Origin: Methanobacteriota archaeon
GTDB lineage: Archaea > Thermoplasmatota > Poseidoniia > Poseidoniales > Poseidoniaceae
Assembly (NCBI GenBank): GCA_018623995.1
Contig: JAAZUV010000001.1
Location: 1-51,902, forward strand
Direction of reading: 5' to 3'
DNA length: 51,902 bases
The notes beneath the pieces are model-generated. The model saw only the letters and a program-made list of their open reading frames with translations. It did not search any database and was not told the DNA's origin. The position numbers and the translations under genes were made by a program. Shown piece after piece: positions 18,350-26,112 of the stretch. Positions within the stretch are counted from its first letter, which is position 1. Every line of letters starts with the position of its first letter.

Positions 18350-21073
18350 CTACCGTTTTGCAAATCGATATCCAACACGTTCGTTCTTTTTGAGCCAAAG
18401 AATTGCTGTGTAAGGATTTCCTGATTTCTTTGCAATCAAATCATCAAAGGGACCAATTTCTCCTTTTTCGATAAGTTGTTTCGCTTCTTCTCGCGTAATT
18501 TCACGCTTGGAGATTTCACGAGCGATGTCTATTTTACAACCGCTTGCACTTGTTTTAGGTCGGAAATGCGTCTCAGTTTCGTAGATCTCTGCACCATGCT
18601 TTGGACAAATGGCCACAACGCCGGGCACAACGTCAAATCGACGAGCATCTGCCGCGGCTTCTCGTGGAGGGAATTCAAACCCAACTTTGTTGCCTTCAAG
18701 GACAAGATAAGCAGGGAACGGACGACCTCGACGTGAAATAAAATCTTCAATGAGTGGAGATTTACCATCGACCAAAATTGATTTTGCCTCGTCTCTGTTG
18801 ATTTCTCGCTTACAAATGACCTTTCCAACGCCTGAGAATTTGCATGCATCTTGATCGCAAGCATAGTGTGTATCGGTTTCACGAATTGTACCATTGCATT
18901 TCGGACATGGACAAAGCGCCTCATCAGAGGAATTTGCTCGATTACCAGTCGATTTAGAGGATGTTACTTTCCCTTCATTCGAAATGATAACGGAAGTCTC
19001 GTAGGCTTCCCCATTTCGGTTAAAGAATCCATGCAAGTCGGTCAATTCCTTTTGTTCAAGCAGTCGCCTCGCCGTTGAACGATCAAACCACCTTCCGCTG
19101 GTATCCTTCCAGAACACAAACGAGCACCCCTTTTCCTTTCCTTCATTCTTTTCGCAGGTGTAGGAGAGTGCTGTTTCAACAATCGCAGATGCACACTGAG
19201 GGCAGTTGCCAATTGATGAATCTTGAACAAACAACTGACTTCGATCATGGTCTCTGACTCGAGTTACCAAATCGGTGGTCTGCTCGACAATGTTTTCCAT
19301 GTATTTTGAGGCTTCCAATTCTCCTCGTTGCACGGCTGTTAATGCGGATTCCATTTCGCCTGTAAGCTCGGCAGATGTGATCCATTCAACCGGGATTCGA
19401 CGCAGTATTTCGATGATACGAATGCCGTGTGGTGTCGCATTAAGCGCTCCGGATTGCTGGCGTGAAATGTAGCCCCGAGAAAGCAATTTCTCGATCGTAT
19501 CTGCTCGGGTGGCTGGAGTTCCAAGGCCTTTACCTGCCATCGCTTCAGCAAGATCTTCATCTGCGATATCTTTTCCAGCCTTTTCCATGAGTGACAAAAG
19601 TCGTGCTTCCTTGATGCGTGTGGGTGGCTTCGATTTTTCTTCATTCCATTCATGGGATGAAACAGAAGCAAGTGGACTCTCCGCTGAAACCGTGCCCCAG
19701 CCTTCTGGGTGACTGAGATTTTTTGTCACAACCTCTCTCCAGCCTAGTGTGGTATATTGTTGGGCTTCTTTGTTGAATACCTCCCCTCCCAAATTTGCTG
19801 TCCTTTTTTGTTTCTCGATGATTGCTTCACCATACCAGGAGGCAATAAAGTTCCGAACAATCATGTTGTAGAGTCGCTTTTCGTCTTTGGAAAGAGCGGA
19901 AGTAGGCAATTTTCCAGTTGGAATGATGGCGAAGTGATCGCTGACTTTTGCATCATTGAAATTTCGTCCAACATTTTGCATGCCGTTTTTCGTTAAGGTA
20001 TCAATAAAGCCTGACATGTCATCCAATTGTCCAAGGTTGGACAACGTCGTGTCAATGGTTTCTTTCATGTCGGTTGGTAAGAAGCGAGAATCAGTACGTG
20101 GATAGGTCGTTAGTTTATGGCGCTCATACAACGCTTGAGCAACATTGAGCGTTCTCTTCGCCGGCCAAGAAAACATTGAGTTTGCCTGTCGTTGGAGCGT
20201 GGTCAAATCATAGTTCAATGGTGGTCGCTCTTTGCTCGTTGTCACTTTTTGTGTAACTGTGGCTTGTTCACCTGAATCGATGAGCGCTTGGATTCGTTCC
20301 TTATCCTCAGCGGTAAGAATCCAATGCGCTTTGGTATCCTCAGTTGCGGCCCCTCCTTCCCAACGACCGTTCCACGAGCTATCAGTGCCCTCAAACTGGG
20401 CATTAAGGGTCCAAAACGGTGTTGCGATGTGTTTCAGGATTTCAATTTCGTGATCGACAAGCATTGCGAGTGTTGCTGTTTGCACTCGTCCGAGGGAGAT
20501 TCGTTCAGTCCGTTTCTTTGGAAGAAATACCTCGGCAATCCGTGAACCGTTCATCCCGATTAGCCAGTCGGCGTAACTACGACTGTAAGCTGCGTCAGCA
20601 AGATTCTGGTACTCAGATGCCGGTTTGCGTTCATCCCACGCACGCTGAATGGCTTCTTTTGTCATGGATTGGAGCCACATCCGAGATACAGGCGATTTGG
20701 ATTTGGAGTGTCGGTAAATTGTTTGGAAAATGAGTTCTCCTTCACGTGCAGCATCACAAGCGTTGACAATTTCTGTAACTGCTTTATCGCTCATAAGTTT
20801 CTTCACTGCTGTAAGTTGTTTACGTGTCGAACCTGATTTTGGTTTGAATTCAAATTCATCGGGAACGAATGGTAAATCTGCTGCAGTTTTCCTCCAATTT
20901 TTGAACTCAGGATTGTAATCATCCATGTATTTGAGCTCCAGCATGTGACCGACGGCCCATGTTACAACAACGTCGTTTCCAGACCAATGCGTTGTTTCCT
21001 TTTTGTTTATGTTGAGCATCTTTGCAATATCTTCGGCGACACTAGGTTTCTCGGCGAGGACAACGATGCTCAT
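18350..21073 (-). CDS. topB: Type IA DNA topoisomerase (TopB/topoisomerase III-like) with C-terminal zinc-ribbon and repeat modules
   Basis: A 907-aa enzyme that relaxes or decatenates DNA through a covalent 5'-phosphotyrosine. The N-terminal Toprim domain reads SIVVLAEKPSVAEDIAKML, then NACDAAREGELIFQ (about residues 86-99). The catalytic tyrosine lies in LTTYPRTDSRFLP. A gate motif RADTIEKLLSRGYI and the NATPHGIRIIEILRRI segment follow. The last 280 residues hold two four-cysteine zinc ribbons (CPQCASAI..., CPKCNGTI...) and tandem repeats around KREITREEAKQLIEKG, as in bacterial TopB-like enzymes. The start at 21073 puts the Toprim strand at residue 2; the frame extends 18 codons upstream. 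The second acidic Toprim residue is Ala, as in the TopB subgroup with DAGREGE. Confidence 0.9.
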   Translation of the reverse strand: MSIVVLAEKPSVAEDIAKMLNINKKETTHWSGNDVVVTWAVGHMLELKYMDDYNPEFKNWRKTAADLPFVPDEFEFKPKSGSTRKQLTAVKKLMSDKAVTEIVNACDAAREGELIFQTIYRHSKSKSPVSRMWLQSMTKEAIQRAWDERKPASEYQNLADAAYSRSYADWLIGMNGSRIAEVFLPKKRTERISLGRVQTATLAMLVDHEIEILKHIATPFWTLNAQFEGTDSSWNGRWEGGAATEDTKAHWILTAEDKERIQALIDSGEQATVTQKVTTSKERPPLNYDLTTLQRQANSMFSWPAKRTLNVAQALYERHKLTTYPRTDSRFLPTDMKETIDTTLSNLGQLDDMSGFIDTLTKNGMQNVGRNFNDAKVSDHFAIIPTGKLPTSALSKDEKRLYNMIVRNFIASWYGEAIIEKQKRTANLGGEVFNKEAQQYTTLGWREVVTKNLSHPEGWGTVSAESPLASVSSHEWNEEKSKPPTRIKEARLLSLMEKAGKDIADEDLAEAMAGKGLGTPATRADTIEKLLSRGYISRQQSGALNATPHGIRIIEILRRIPVEWITSAELTGEMESALTAVQRGELEASKYMENIVEQTTDLVTRVRDHDRSQLFVQDSSIGNCPQCASAIVETALSYTCEKNEGKEKGCSFVFWKDTSGRWFDRSTARRLLEQKELTDLHGFFNRNGEAYETSVIISNEGKVTSSKSTGNRANSSDEALCPCPKCNGTIRETDTHYACDQDACKFSGVGKVICKREINRDEAKSILVDGKSPLIEDFISRRGRPFPAYLVLEGNKVGFEFPPREAAADARRFDVVPGVVAICPKHGAEIYETETHFRPKTSASGCKIDIAREISKREITREEAKQLIEKGEIGPFDDLIAKKSGNPYTAILWLKKNERVGYRFAKR

Positions 21074-21128
21074 GTTTTCAATGCGTTTGTCGACTGTACT
21101 TGAAGGCTCGCCAGTATTGAAATACAAA

Positions 21129-21148
21129 CAGATAACTTATGTTATCTG
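21129..21148 (-). terminator. Perfect 8-bp inverted repeat between the 137-aa gene and the topoisomerase
   Basis: CAGATAAC-TTAT-GTTATCTG forms a perfect 8-bp stem with a 4-nt loop. On the minus strand it begins 6 nt after the stop of the upstream 137-aa gene and is followed by a T-rich stretch (TTTGTATTTC). That fits a hairpin terminator or mRNA 3'-end structure. It also lies about 55 nt upstream of the topoisomerase ATG, so an operator role is an alternative. Confidence 0.4.
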
Positions 21149-21154
21149 ATGAAT

Positions 21155-21568
21155 TTATCGGGAATTTTTGGTGCGATTACGATGCGCTAATTCATTCCAT
21201 TTTTCTTCATCATCACGGTACCCACAACCGCTGCATCCTGGATAACCTGCGAGCAATAATTCAGAGCACATCTGGATGAAATCAGTAATCAATTCTTCTA
21301 CATCAAACGGTAGCCACAAAGCGGTTTCATCACTTGGAACATCCGTTTGAAAATCAAACAGATTTTGGTCGTCTCTTACAACAGAAAATGGTCCAGCAAC
21401 AATCTCAGGAAATTCCAATCGTTGTGGCATTGAATCCGCCATGTTGAGAATCAAACGATGCCATGATGCCACATGCGTTTGAGGGATGTTCAGAATCAAA
21501 CCCTCTTCTGTAAGGATGCGTCTGCACGCTTCACGAACTGCAAGCCATCTTGCTGAATTCTCCTCCAT
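21155..21568 (-). CDS. Hypothetical 137-aa protein
   Basis: I do not recognise this gene. It encodes a soluble, acidic 137-aa protein with no signal peptide or membrane segment. A helical N terminus (WLAVREACRRILTEEG) is followed by beta-rich sequence with several Asp residues (VVRDDQNLFDFQTDVPSDE) and a late helix. Near the C terminus a cysteine pair occurs in GCSGCGYRDDEE, perhaps a metal site. It is divergent from pyrD, with a gap of about 50 bp. An inverted repeat follows its stop, and the topoisomerase gene lies downstream on the same strand. The frame looks real because it fills the space in this compact region, but there is no family evidence. Confidence 0.5.
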   Translation of the reverse strand: MEENSARWLAVREACRRILTEEGLILNIPQTHVASWHRLILNMADSMPQRLEFPEIVAGPFSVVRDDQNLFDFQTDVPSDETALWLPFDVEELITDFIQMCSELLLAGYPGCSGCGYRDDEEKWNELAHRNRTKNSR

Positions 21569-21619
21569 AACCCACCGAAGAAACGCAAGGATTGAAGGAT
21601 ATCGGTTCGACCATTGCCC

Positions 21620-22726
21620 ATGGGCAGGCTGTTTCGCTGGTTTTCAAAGCCACTTTTGGCCATTCAGGATTCGGAAAAAGCCCACGCACGTTCGCTTCTT
21701 ATGCTACGCATAGCATCATCAAATCCTGTGTTTCGTGCAATGCTTCGCCTCCTCTACAAGCCAAAGAAAAACATTCCAACGCATTGTTTTGGATTGGATT
21801 TTGATCATCCGTTCGGTATAGCAGCCGGTATGGACAAGCGTGCAGAGGCCCTTCGTGGGTGGGAGTCCATCGGGCTTGCATTTTCTGAAATTGGTGGGGT
21901 CACGATGCTCGAACAGGCAGGAAATCCAAAACCGAGAATGTTTCGTCACGGAGCTGATCGCTCCCTTGTCAATCGAATGGGATTCAACAATCCAGGAAGT
22001 GAGAAAGTTGCAAATCAACTTCAACGTTCAGGACCACAAACTAAACCGGTCTGGGCCAATCTTGGGAAATCCAAATTGACGCCTCTTGACGATGCGGCAT
22101 CGGACTATTCCACAACGATGCAGCGTTTGTGGGCCTACATCGACGTGTTCGTCATCAACGTCTCATCCCCGAACACGCCTGGTCTACGTGAACTACAACA
22201 TGGCGACCATCTGAAAGAAATTCTCAATTCATGCAATGACGTGAACCAAAAGAATGCCCTACAACACGATCAGCCAAAGAAACCACTCTTGATCAAGGTC
22301 GCACCAGATCTTTCAACCGACGAACTTGATGCCATTGTGGATACGGCAATGGCCTGTGGGATTGATGGTATTGTAGCAACAAACACGACGCTCAATCGAC
22401 CAAATCAGGAACACAACGTCTACAAGCAACAAGGTGGTTGTTCCGGTTCACCTCTTCGCCAGCAGAGCACGGACATGATTGCTCACGTCTATGCCTATAC
22501 GCAAGGAAAACTTCCCATCGTTGGTGTCGGTGGTATCATGAACGCTGAAGATGCTTGGGAGAAAATCACCGCTGGAGCAACATTACTCCAAGCCTATGCT
22601 GGATTTGTGTTTGAAGGTCCTGGTTTAACGAAGTCAATCGTTCATGGGTTGTATCGAAAGATGCGACAGCACAACATGGACACGCTTTCTGAAGCTGTTG
22701 GATTGAACCATCGACAATCATCATGA
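21620..22726 (+). CDS. pyrD: Dihydroorotate dehydrogenase, class 2 (quinone-dependent)
   Basis: Pyrimidine biosynthesis enzyme oxidising dihydroorotate to orotate with FMN. Class 2 features are a hydrophobic/amphipathic N-terminal extension (LFRWFSKPLLAIQDSEKAHA) that docks to the membrane quinone, and a serine rather than cysteine as active-site base in NVSSPNTPGLREL. Other FMN-site motifs are GIAAGMDKRAEAL, NRMGFNNPG, LIKVAPDL, ATNTT and VGVGGIMNAEDA. Length (368 aa) matches class 2. The ATG at 21620 is preferred; an in-frame TTG lies 6 nt upstream. Class 2 enzymes need a respiratory quinone, which fits the MqnC-type gene in this window. The downstream ccmE is on the same strand, 43 nt away. 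Confidence 0.93.
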   Translation: MGRLFRWFSKPLLAIQDSEKAHARSLLMLRIASSNPVFRAMLRLLYKPKKNIPTHCFGLDFDHPFGIAAGMDKRAEALRGWESIGLAFSEIGGVTMLEQAGNPKPRMFRHGADRSLVNRMGFNNPGSEKVANQLQRSGPQTKPVWANLGKSKLTPLDDAASDYSTTMQRLWAYIDVFVINVSSPNTPGLRELQHGDHLKEILNSCNDVNQKNALQHDQPKKPLLIKVAPDLSTDELDAIVDTAMACGIDGIVATNTTLNRPNQEHNVYKQQGGCSGSPLRQQSTDMIAHVYAYTQGKLPIVGVGGIMNAEDAWEKITAGATLLQAYAGFVFEGPGLTKSIVHGLYRKMRQHNMDTLSEAVGLNHRQSS

Positions 22727-22769
22727 GCAGATATTGAAATACATCAGTCCAGTCGTGTGAAGTGATACA

Positions 22770-23156
22770 ATGTTGTCGTATCGCAACCGATTGCTGTTGA
22801 TTGGTGGAGTTGTCACGATTGCCGTTCTTGGTACAATTTTTCTCCAAGCTCCTGCGCCGACATTAACCGTAGACCAACTGATGGAAGATAAGGCCGCTCT
22901 TATCGATGGAGAGGTTGCGGTTCGTGGTGAAATTCGTGATGGAAGCATCAATGAGACGACGATGACGTTCGTATTGGAAGGCTCAGAATTTGATTTGCTT
23001 ATCGACTACTCAAACGCTGGTTCAATCTCCAACGGATTGGGTGACAACAGAACTGTGTATGCAGAGGGAATCTTCCAGTACATTGATGGAATGTACGTCG
23101 TTGAAGCAGAGACCATCAAGACCTCCTGCCCATCAAAATACGAAGAAGAAGTCTGA
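22770..23156 (+). CDS. ccmE: Cytochrome c maturation heme chaperone CcmE (CxxxY variant)
   Basis: A 128-aa protein with one N-terminal transmembrane segment (LLLIGGVVTIAVLGTIFL) and an OB-fold beta-barrel outside the membrane. The core follows the CcmE pattern: VAVRGEIRDGSI, then TFVLEGSEFDLLIDYSNAG, then TVYAEGIFQYIDGMYVVEAETIK. The C-terminal heme-attachment motif reads CPSKY (Cys120, Tyr124) instead of the HxxxY of E. coli CcmE. CxxxY CcmE proteins are known from archaea and sulfate reducers. CcmE carries heme to apocytochrome c in System I. The start is supported by AGTGAT upstream. No other ccm gene is present here. The SRP RNA gene begins about 50 nt downstream. Confidence 0.87.
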   Translation: MLSYRNRLLLIGGVVTIAVLGTIFLQAPAPTLTVDQLMEDKAALIDGEVAVRGEIRDGSINETTMTFVLEGSEFDLLIDYSNAGSISNGLGDNRTVYAEGIFQYIDGMYVVEAETIKTSCPSKYEEEV

Positions 23157-23206
23157 ACATCTTCATCGTTTGATTGAAATAGAGTCAGTTGCAGGGTCCT
23201 TTGGGA

Positions 23207-23505
23207 TAGGTGGGGAGCTAGGCGTACCCTGTACCACAAATCGTCTTCATGGTGGGCTGAATGCCTTGGGGCGGCGAAAGCGGCTCATGGGTTCCTGCAT
23301 GCGGACGTAGATGTCTCGCCCCCACATGATCCGGGTGTTGTGAACCGTTTCCGGAGGGAAACGGGAATCAGATAACCGGGGGAACAGGTCAGGCCGGGAA
23401 CGGAGCATCCCTACCTGGGGCCATGGGTGCTGTGGGGATCCGGGACGGAGGAAGTGTGTAGATACGGCCTTTGAGTACGAGCGTCCACCTAGGGATTCCC
23501 ACCTA
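23207..23505 (+). ncRNA. ffs: Signal recognition particle RNA (7S/SRP RNA)
   Basis: This GC-rich, roughly 299-nt stretch lacks a credible ORF and folds as archaeal SRP RNA. The ends pair: TAGGTGGGGA (23207-23216) with TTCCCACCTA (23496-23505), then CTAGG with CCTAG. Helix 6 is a perfect hairpin, CCGTTTCC-GGAG-GGAAACGG (23345-23364), with the GNAR tetraloop that binds SRP19. Helix 8 (23385-23417) holds the SRP54 site: GGTCAGG on the 5' side, a GGAA tetraloop closed by CCG/CGG, then GGAGCA on the 3' side. These are the diagnostic SRP motifs and fix the strand. Exact ends are set from the terminal helix and may be off by a few bases. The RNA scaffolds SRP54/SRP19 for co-translational membrane targeting. 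Confidence 0.93.
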
Positions 23506-23988
23506 AATGTCAAACACGACGTCGCTGAACCAACCAGGTCCTTCGAACGTCGGAACTTCTGGCCAAGGTGATTCCAGAATTTGGTTTACAGCAACTTCTG
23601 CAACCATCAAATCTTGACGTGTTACTGCCTTAATTTCCACCTCTTTTTCAATTTCATCAGAATTGACCCAACGTACATGCGCTTGCAAGGAATGTTCTCC
23701 TTCGAATTCCTCTATTTTTATCGAACAATCAACAAGCCATTTCTGTTCGACTTCATCCATAAAGAGAACTTCTTCGAGCCACTTGACGAGGAGTAGTCCG
23801 TTGGCATCATCATGCGTGGGAATTCGAACCGTCCAGACAGACGTGTGGTGAATGGCCTCTGAGGGAATCTCTGAGGCGAGGAGGTAATCCTGCATGCCTG
23901 CAGTTGTTTCCTCAAACAATCTCGCCTTCGACGCAGCAAAGGATCGTAGACCAACATCCGCAGTTGTTGGCCTCATCCAAGAACTCAT
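23503..23988 (-). CDS. Archease (activator of RtcB tRNA ligase)
   Basis: A 161-aa protein matching archease, the small metal-binding protein that promotes guanylation and turnover of RtcB in tRNA splicing. The N-terminal TTADVGLRSFA corresponds to the family HTADVGI motif with its metal-binding Asp (D11). The middle LLLVKWLEEVLFMDE matches the LLxxWLNELL signature, EIKAVTRQDLMV matches EIKAVTYH, and the chain ends VVFDI with the conserved terminal Asp-Ile. The conserved His of HTAD is Thr here. The ribosome site (TGAGGT) includes the stop codon of the upstream kinase gene. The TAG stop overlaps the last 3 nt of the convergent SRP RNA. EndA, the endonuclease of the same pathway, lies about 2.5 kb away. 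Confidence 0.83.
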   Translation of the reverse strand: MSSWMRPTTADVGLRSFAASKARLFEETTAGMQDYLLASEIPSEAIHHTSVWTVRIPTHDDANGLLLVKWLEEVLFMDEVEQKWLVDCSIKIEEFEGEHSLQAHVRWVNSDEIEKEVEIKAVTRQDLMVAEVAVNQILESPWPEVPTFEGPGWFSDVVFDI

Positions 23989-23997
23989 GCAATGACC

Positions 23998-25059
23998 TCA
24001 ACGTTTGGAAACTTGGAGAGACCAAGCGATTTCACCAATTCTGTCGACCATATCGTCGAGTCGCAACACGAATCGGTCGGTACGATCGGCGATGAGGATG
24101 CACTCACTTGCAGCATTTGCGAGTTGGGCTGTTTCTTCTACGGAGAGGCCGAGCGTGATTGCTGTTGCAACGGCAACAGCAGCAGCATCGATGAGTCCAA
24201 TCATCTGCCGTATTTCTTCGAGCATGCATTGAACATGAACTGTGTCTTCGTTTCTCGAGTGGATGGTAACACCATCCTGTCCCTCAAGAATCAATAGATG
24301 CTCCCAGTTATTTGATTCGAGTAGCATTGATGCTGCTTCGGCACCAGTGGTTGCGCCAAGTCGTCTTCGCATAAGTTCCAACCCTTTCGATTGAAACAAG
24401 ACCCAATCAACGCCTTGGGTACGATGGAGTCCCGTCAATTTAGGATCGGCAATGATGGGAACGTTGTGTTTCTTCGCAGCCGTGATGAGTCGTTCAGCCC
24501 CAGCATCATCGAGAACACCTAATCCATAATCGGACAAGATGAGACAAGATGAGTTGGGAATGGATTCGATTGTACGATCAATGAGGTTTGTCAACGCTGT
24601 AGATGGAATTGCTTCATCGTCTTCAATGTCCCATCGGAGCAGAAGTTGCTCTCCCTTGACCAAGCCTTCGCGTGCCCCCAAAAGCCTTGTTTTCACCGTC
24701 GTTGTACGTTCCTCAAGTACTGCAATTCCCGATGTTTCAACACCTTCTTCTTCAAGCATTTCCAAGACGGCCAGTCCTGAATCATCATCGCCGACGACAC
24801 CATGCAAGTGACTCTTCAATCCGAGGGAATCGAGACCACGAGCAACGTGTGCTGCGGCTCCTACATCAACATCACGTGAAATTTCCTTAAGGACTGGAAC
24901 TGGTGCACGGGAATTAAGATTGTTAGCAAAACCATGGATGTAGCAATCCATCATAATGTCCCCTACGAGGAGAACCTTCGCTGGTCTGATGTTCTTCAAC
25001 CCACGTTCAAGTTTCTTCAAAGCATCGTGAATTTTTACATCGTCATCGCTCATTCCCAT
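23998..25059 (-). CDS. PfkB/ribokinase-family sugar kinase, RfaE1 (HldE N-domain)-like
   Basis: A 353-aa protein resembling heptose-7-phosphate kinases. Segments following that family are VLLVGDIMMDCYIHG, RAPVPVLKE, a GAAAHVARGLDSLG nucleoside-binding helix, GVVGDDDSG, TTVKTRLLG, LILSDYGLGVLDD (matching family SDYGKG) and ADPKLTGLHR. The hallmark anion-hole motif (T-G-A-G-D, catalytic Asp) reads IGLIDAAAVAVATA here, keeping the Asp but losing GAG. It could therefore be a diverged or weak kinase, or a binding protein. The role would be ADP-heptose-type sugar activation for surface glycans, if active. The ATG follows GAGGGATAATT and lies immediately after the stop of the winged-helix gene. Archease is translationally coupled downstream. 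Confidence 0.75.
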   Translation of the reverse strand: MGMSDDDVKIHDALKKLERGLKNIRPAKVLLVGDIMMDCYIHGFANNLNSRAPVPVLKEISRDVDVGAAAHVARGLDSLGLKSHLHGVVGDDDSGLAVLEMLEEEGVETSGIAVLEERTTTVKTRLLGAREGLVKGEQLLLRWDIEDDEAIPSTALTNLIDRTIESIPNSSCLILSDYGLGVLDDAGAERLITAAKKHNVPIIADPKLTGLHRTQGVDWVLFQSKGLELMRRRLGATTGAEAASMLLESNNWEHLLILEGQDGVTIHSRNEDTVHVQCMLEEIRQMIGLIDAAAVAVATAITLGLSVEETAQLANAASECILIADRTDRFVLRLDDMVDRIGEIAWSLQVSKR

Positions 25060-25061
25060 AA

Positions 25062-26051
25062 TTATCCCTCTACCTTGTCTTGTAATTCTGCTAACAACAT
25101 AGCATGTTCTTGTTCGGAAATACCTGTTTTAAGACGCAATGTTTCGAGCATCGCTGACTCATCGTTTGTGATGATTCCATCGATCATTGCAGTTTTTAGA
25201 ACAGAACGGTATGCTTCGAGTTCAGGTGAAATGTATGGCTTCTCCAATGCTTCTCTGAGCATTCGTTCATGAGTTTCTGAATCGATATCGAATGCAATTT
25301 GAACCGTTCGAAGAAGTGCTTCCTCCTCTTCATGTATCACTCCATCAACCAATGCTTGGCGCAACATCTCGAGGTAGATTTCTTCTGGAGGTGGTGCATT
25401 GATTTCTCGACGTGCTTCATTGGATAAACGTCGTACTCGATCTGGATGCATTCCAAGGAAATCGACGACTTCATTGAGCAAAAGTTGTTCGTCTTTGGTG
25501 ATACGGCCATCTTGCCAAGCCCTTGCAAACATACGGCGAACAAGTGCTTCACCTGCCTGTGCATCCAGTGAAGCAGAGCCTTCTGGGTGGGAAACTGGAG
25601 ACATGACTGGCTCTGAATGGACTTTCATGTGTTCATCAATGTGGGCAAGTGATTCGAGTGTATTCTTTGAGCTCGTGAGCAGAGATTCCAACAACACTGT
25701 TGTTCCATCCGATTGTACTGGTACTGCTTTGATTCTATTGAGAATGGAGAGCGCTCGCTCACGACCTTCAGGTGTCAATGAGTAGACTCGCCGTCGTTGT
25801 CGGGCACCAGGGACATGACGACTCGTTGTGTTGAGGAAGTCCTGCTCCTGCAAACGTTTCAACGTCCTTGGAACGTGTTTTCGTTGCACATGAACAGCTG
25901 CTGAGATGCCTGCTTGGGTGAGTTCCATCGGAGCTTCCCAATTGTTTTCGGGCAATTGGTTGTCGAGGAGATGGAGCAATGTCCGCTCTTCAGTGGTAAG
26001 TGTTCCTAAGAACCCGCTAACCATACCGCTCCCCATTTTGTTTGTCTTCAT
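25062..26051 (-). CDS. Winged-helix (MarR-like) protein with TerB-like helical repeats
   Basis: A 329-aa protein. The N-terminal 100 residues form a winged helix: MELTQAGISAAVHVQRKHVP (recognition helix region), LKRLQEQDFL, and a basic wing GARQRRRVYSLTPEGRERA, as in MarR-like regulators. The C-terminal part (from about residue 165) has three related helical units, each with an acidic turn: ARAWQDGRITKDEQLLLNEV, RQALVDGVIHEEEEALLRTV and KTAMIDGIITNDESAMLETL. This D-G-x-I-x-x-(D/E)-E pattern is that of TerB/DUF533-like domains. Function is unknown; it could be a DNA-binding switch that senses a ligand or metal. It leads a probable three-gene unit with the PfkB kinase and archease and is divergent from endA, so it may regulate that intergenic region. 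Confidence 0.7.
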   Translation of the reverse strand: MKTNKMGSGMVSGFLGTLTTEERTLLHLLDNQLPENNWEAPMELTQAGISAAVHVQRKHVPRTLKRLQEQDFLNTTSRHVPGARQRRRVYSLTPEGRERALSILNRIKAVPVQSDGTTVLLESLLTSSKNTLESLAHIDEHMKVHSEPVMSPVSHPEGSASLDAQAGEALVRRMFARAWQDGRITKDEQLLLNEVVDFLGMHPDRVRRLSNEARREINAPPPEEIYLEMLRQALVDGVIHEEEEALLRTVQIAFDIDSETHERMLREALEKPYISPELEAYRSVLKTAMIDGIITNDESAMLETLRLKTGISEQEHAMLLAELQDKVEG

Positions 26052-26112
26052 GGTAGTCCTTAGGACAATCGGTCATCGACGCAACAATATGTGGGTAACA
26101 AGAGGGTCAATC

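Noticed and set aside
18350..21073. DAAREGE as a disabling mutation of the topoisomerase
   Set aside because: Related TopB proteins with DAGREGE also lack the second Asp, and the catalytic Tyr context is intact.
22990..23513. Open frames on both strands over the SRP RNA
   Set aside because: The region folds as SRP RNA with diagnostic helix 6 and helix 8 motifs; the frames have no family similarity and biased composition.
25906..26112. Longer start for endA
   Set aside because: The extra 69 residues lie over the divergent winged-helix gene and are not EndA-like; the ATG at 26113 is sensible.
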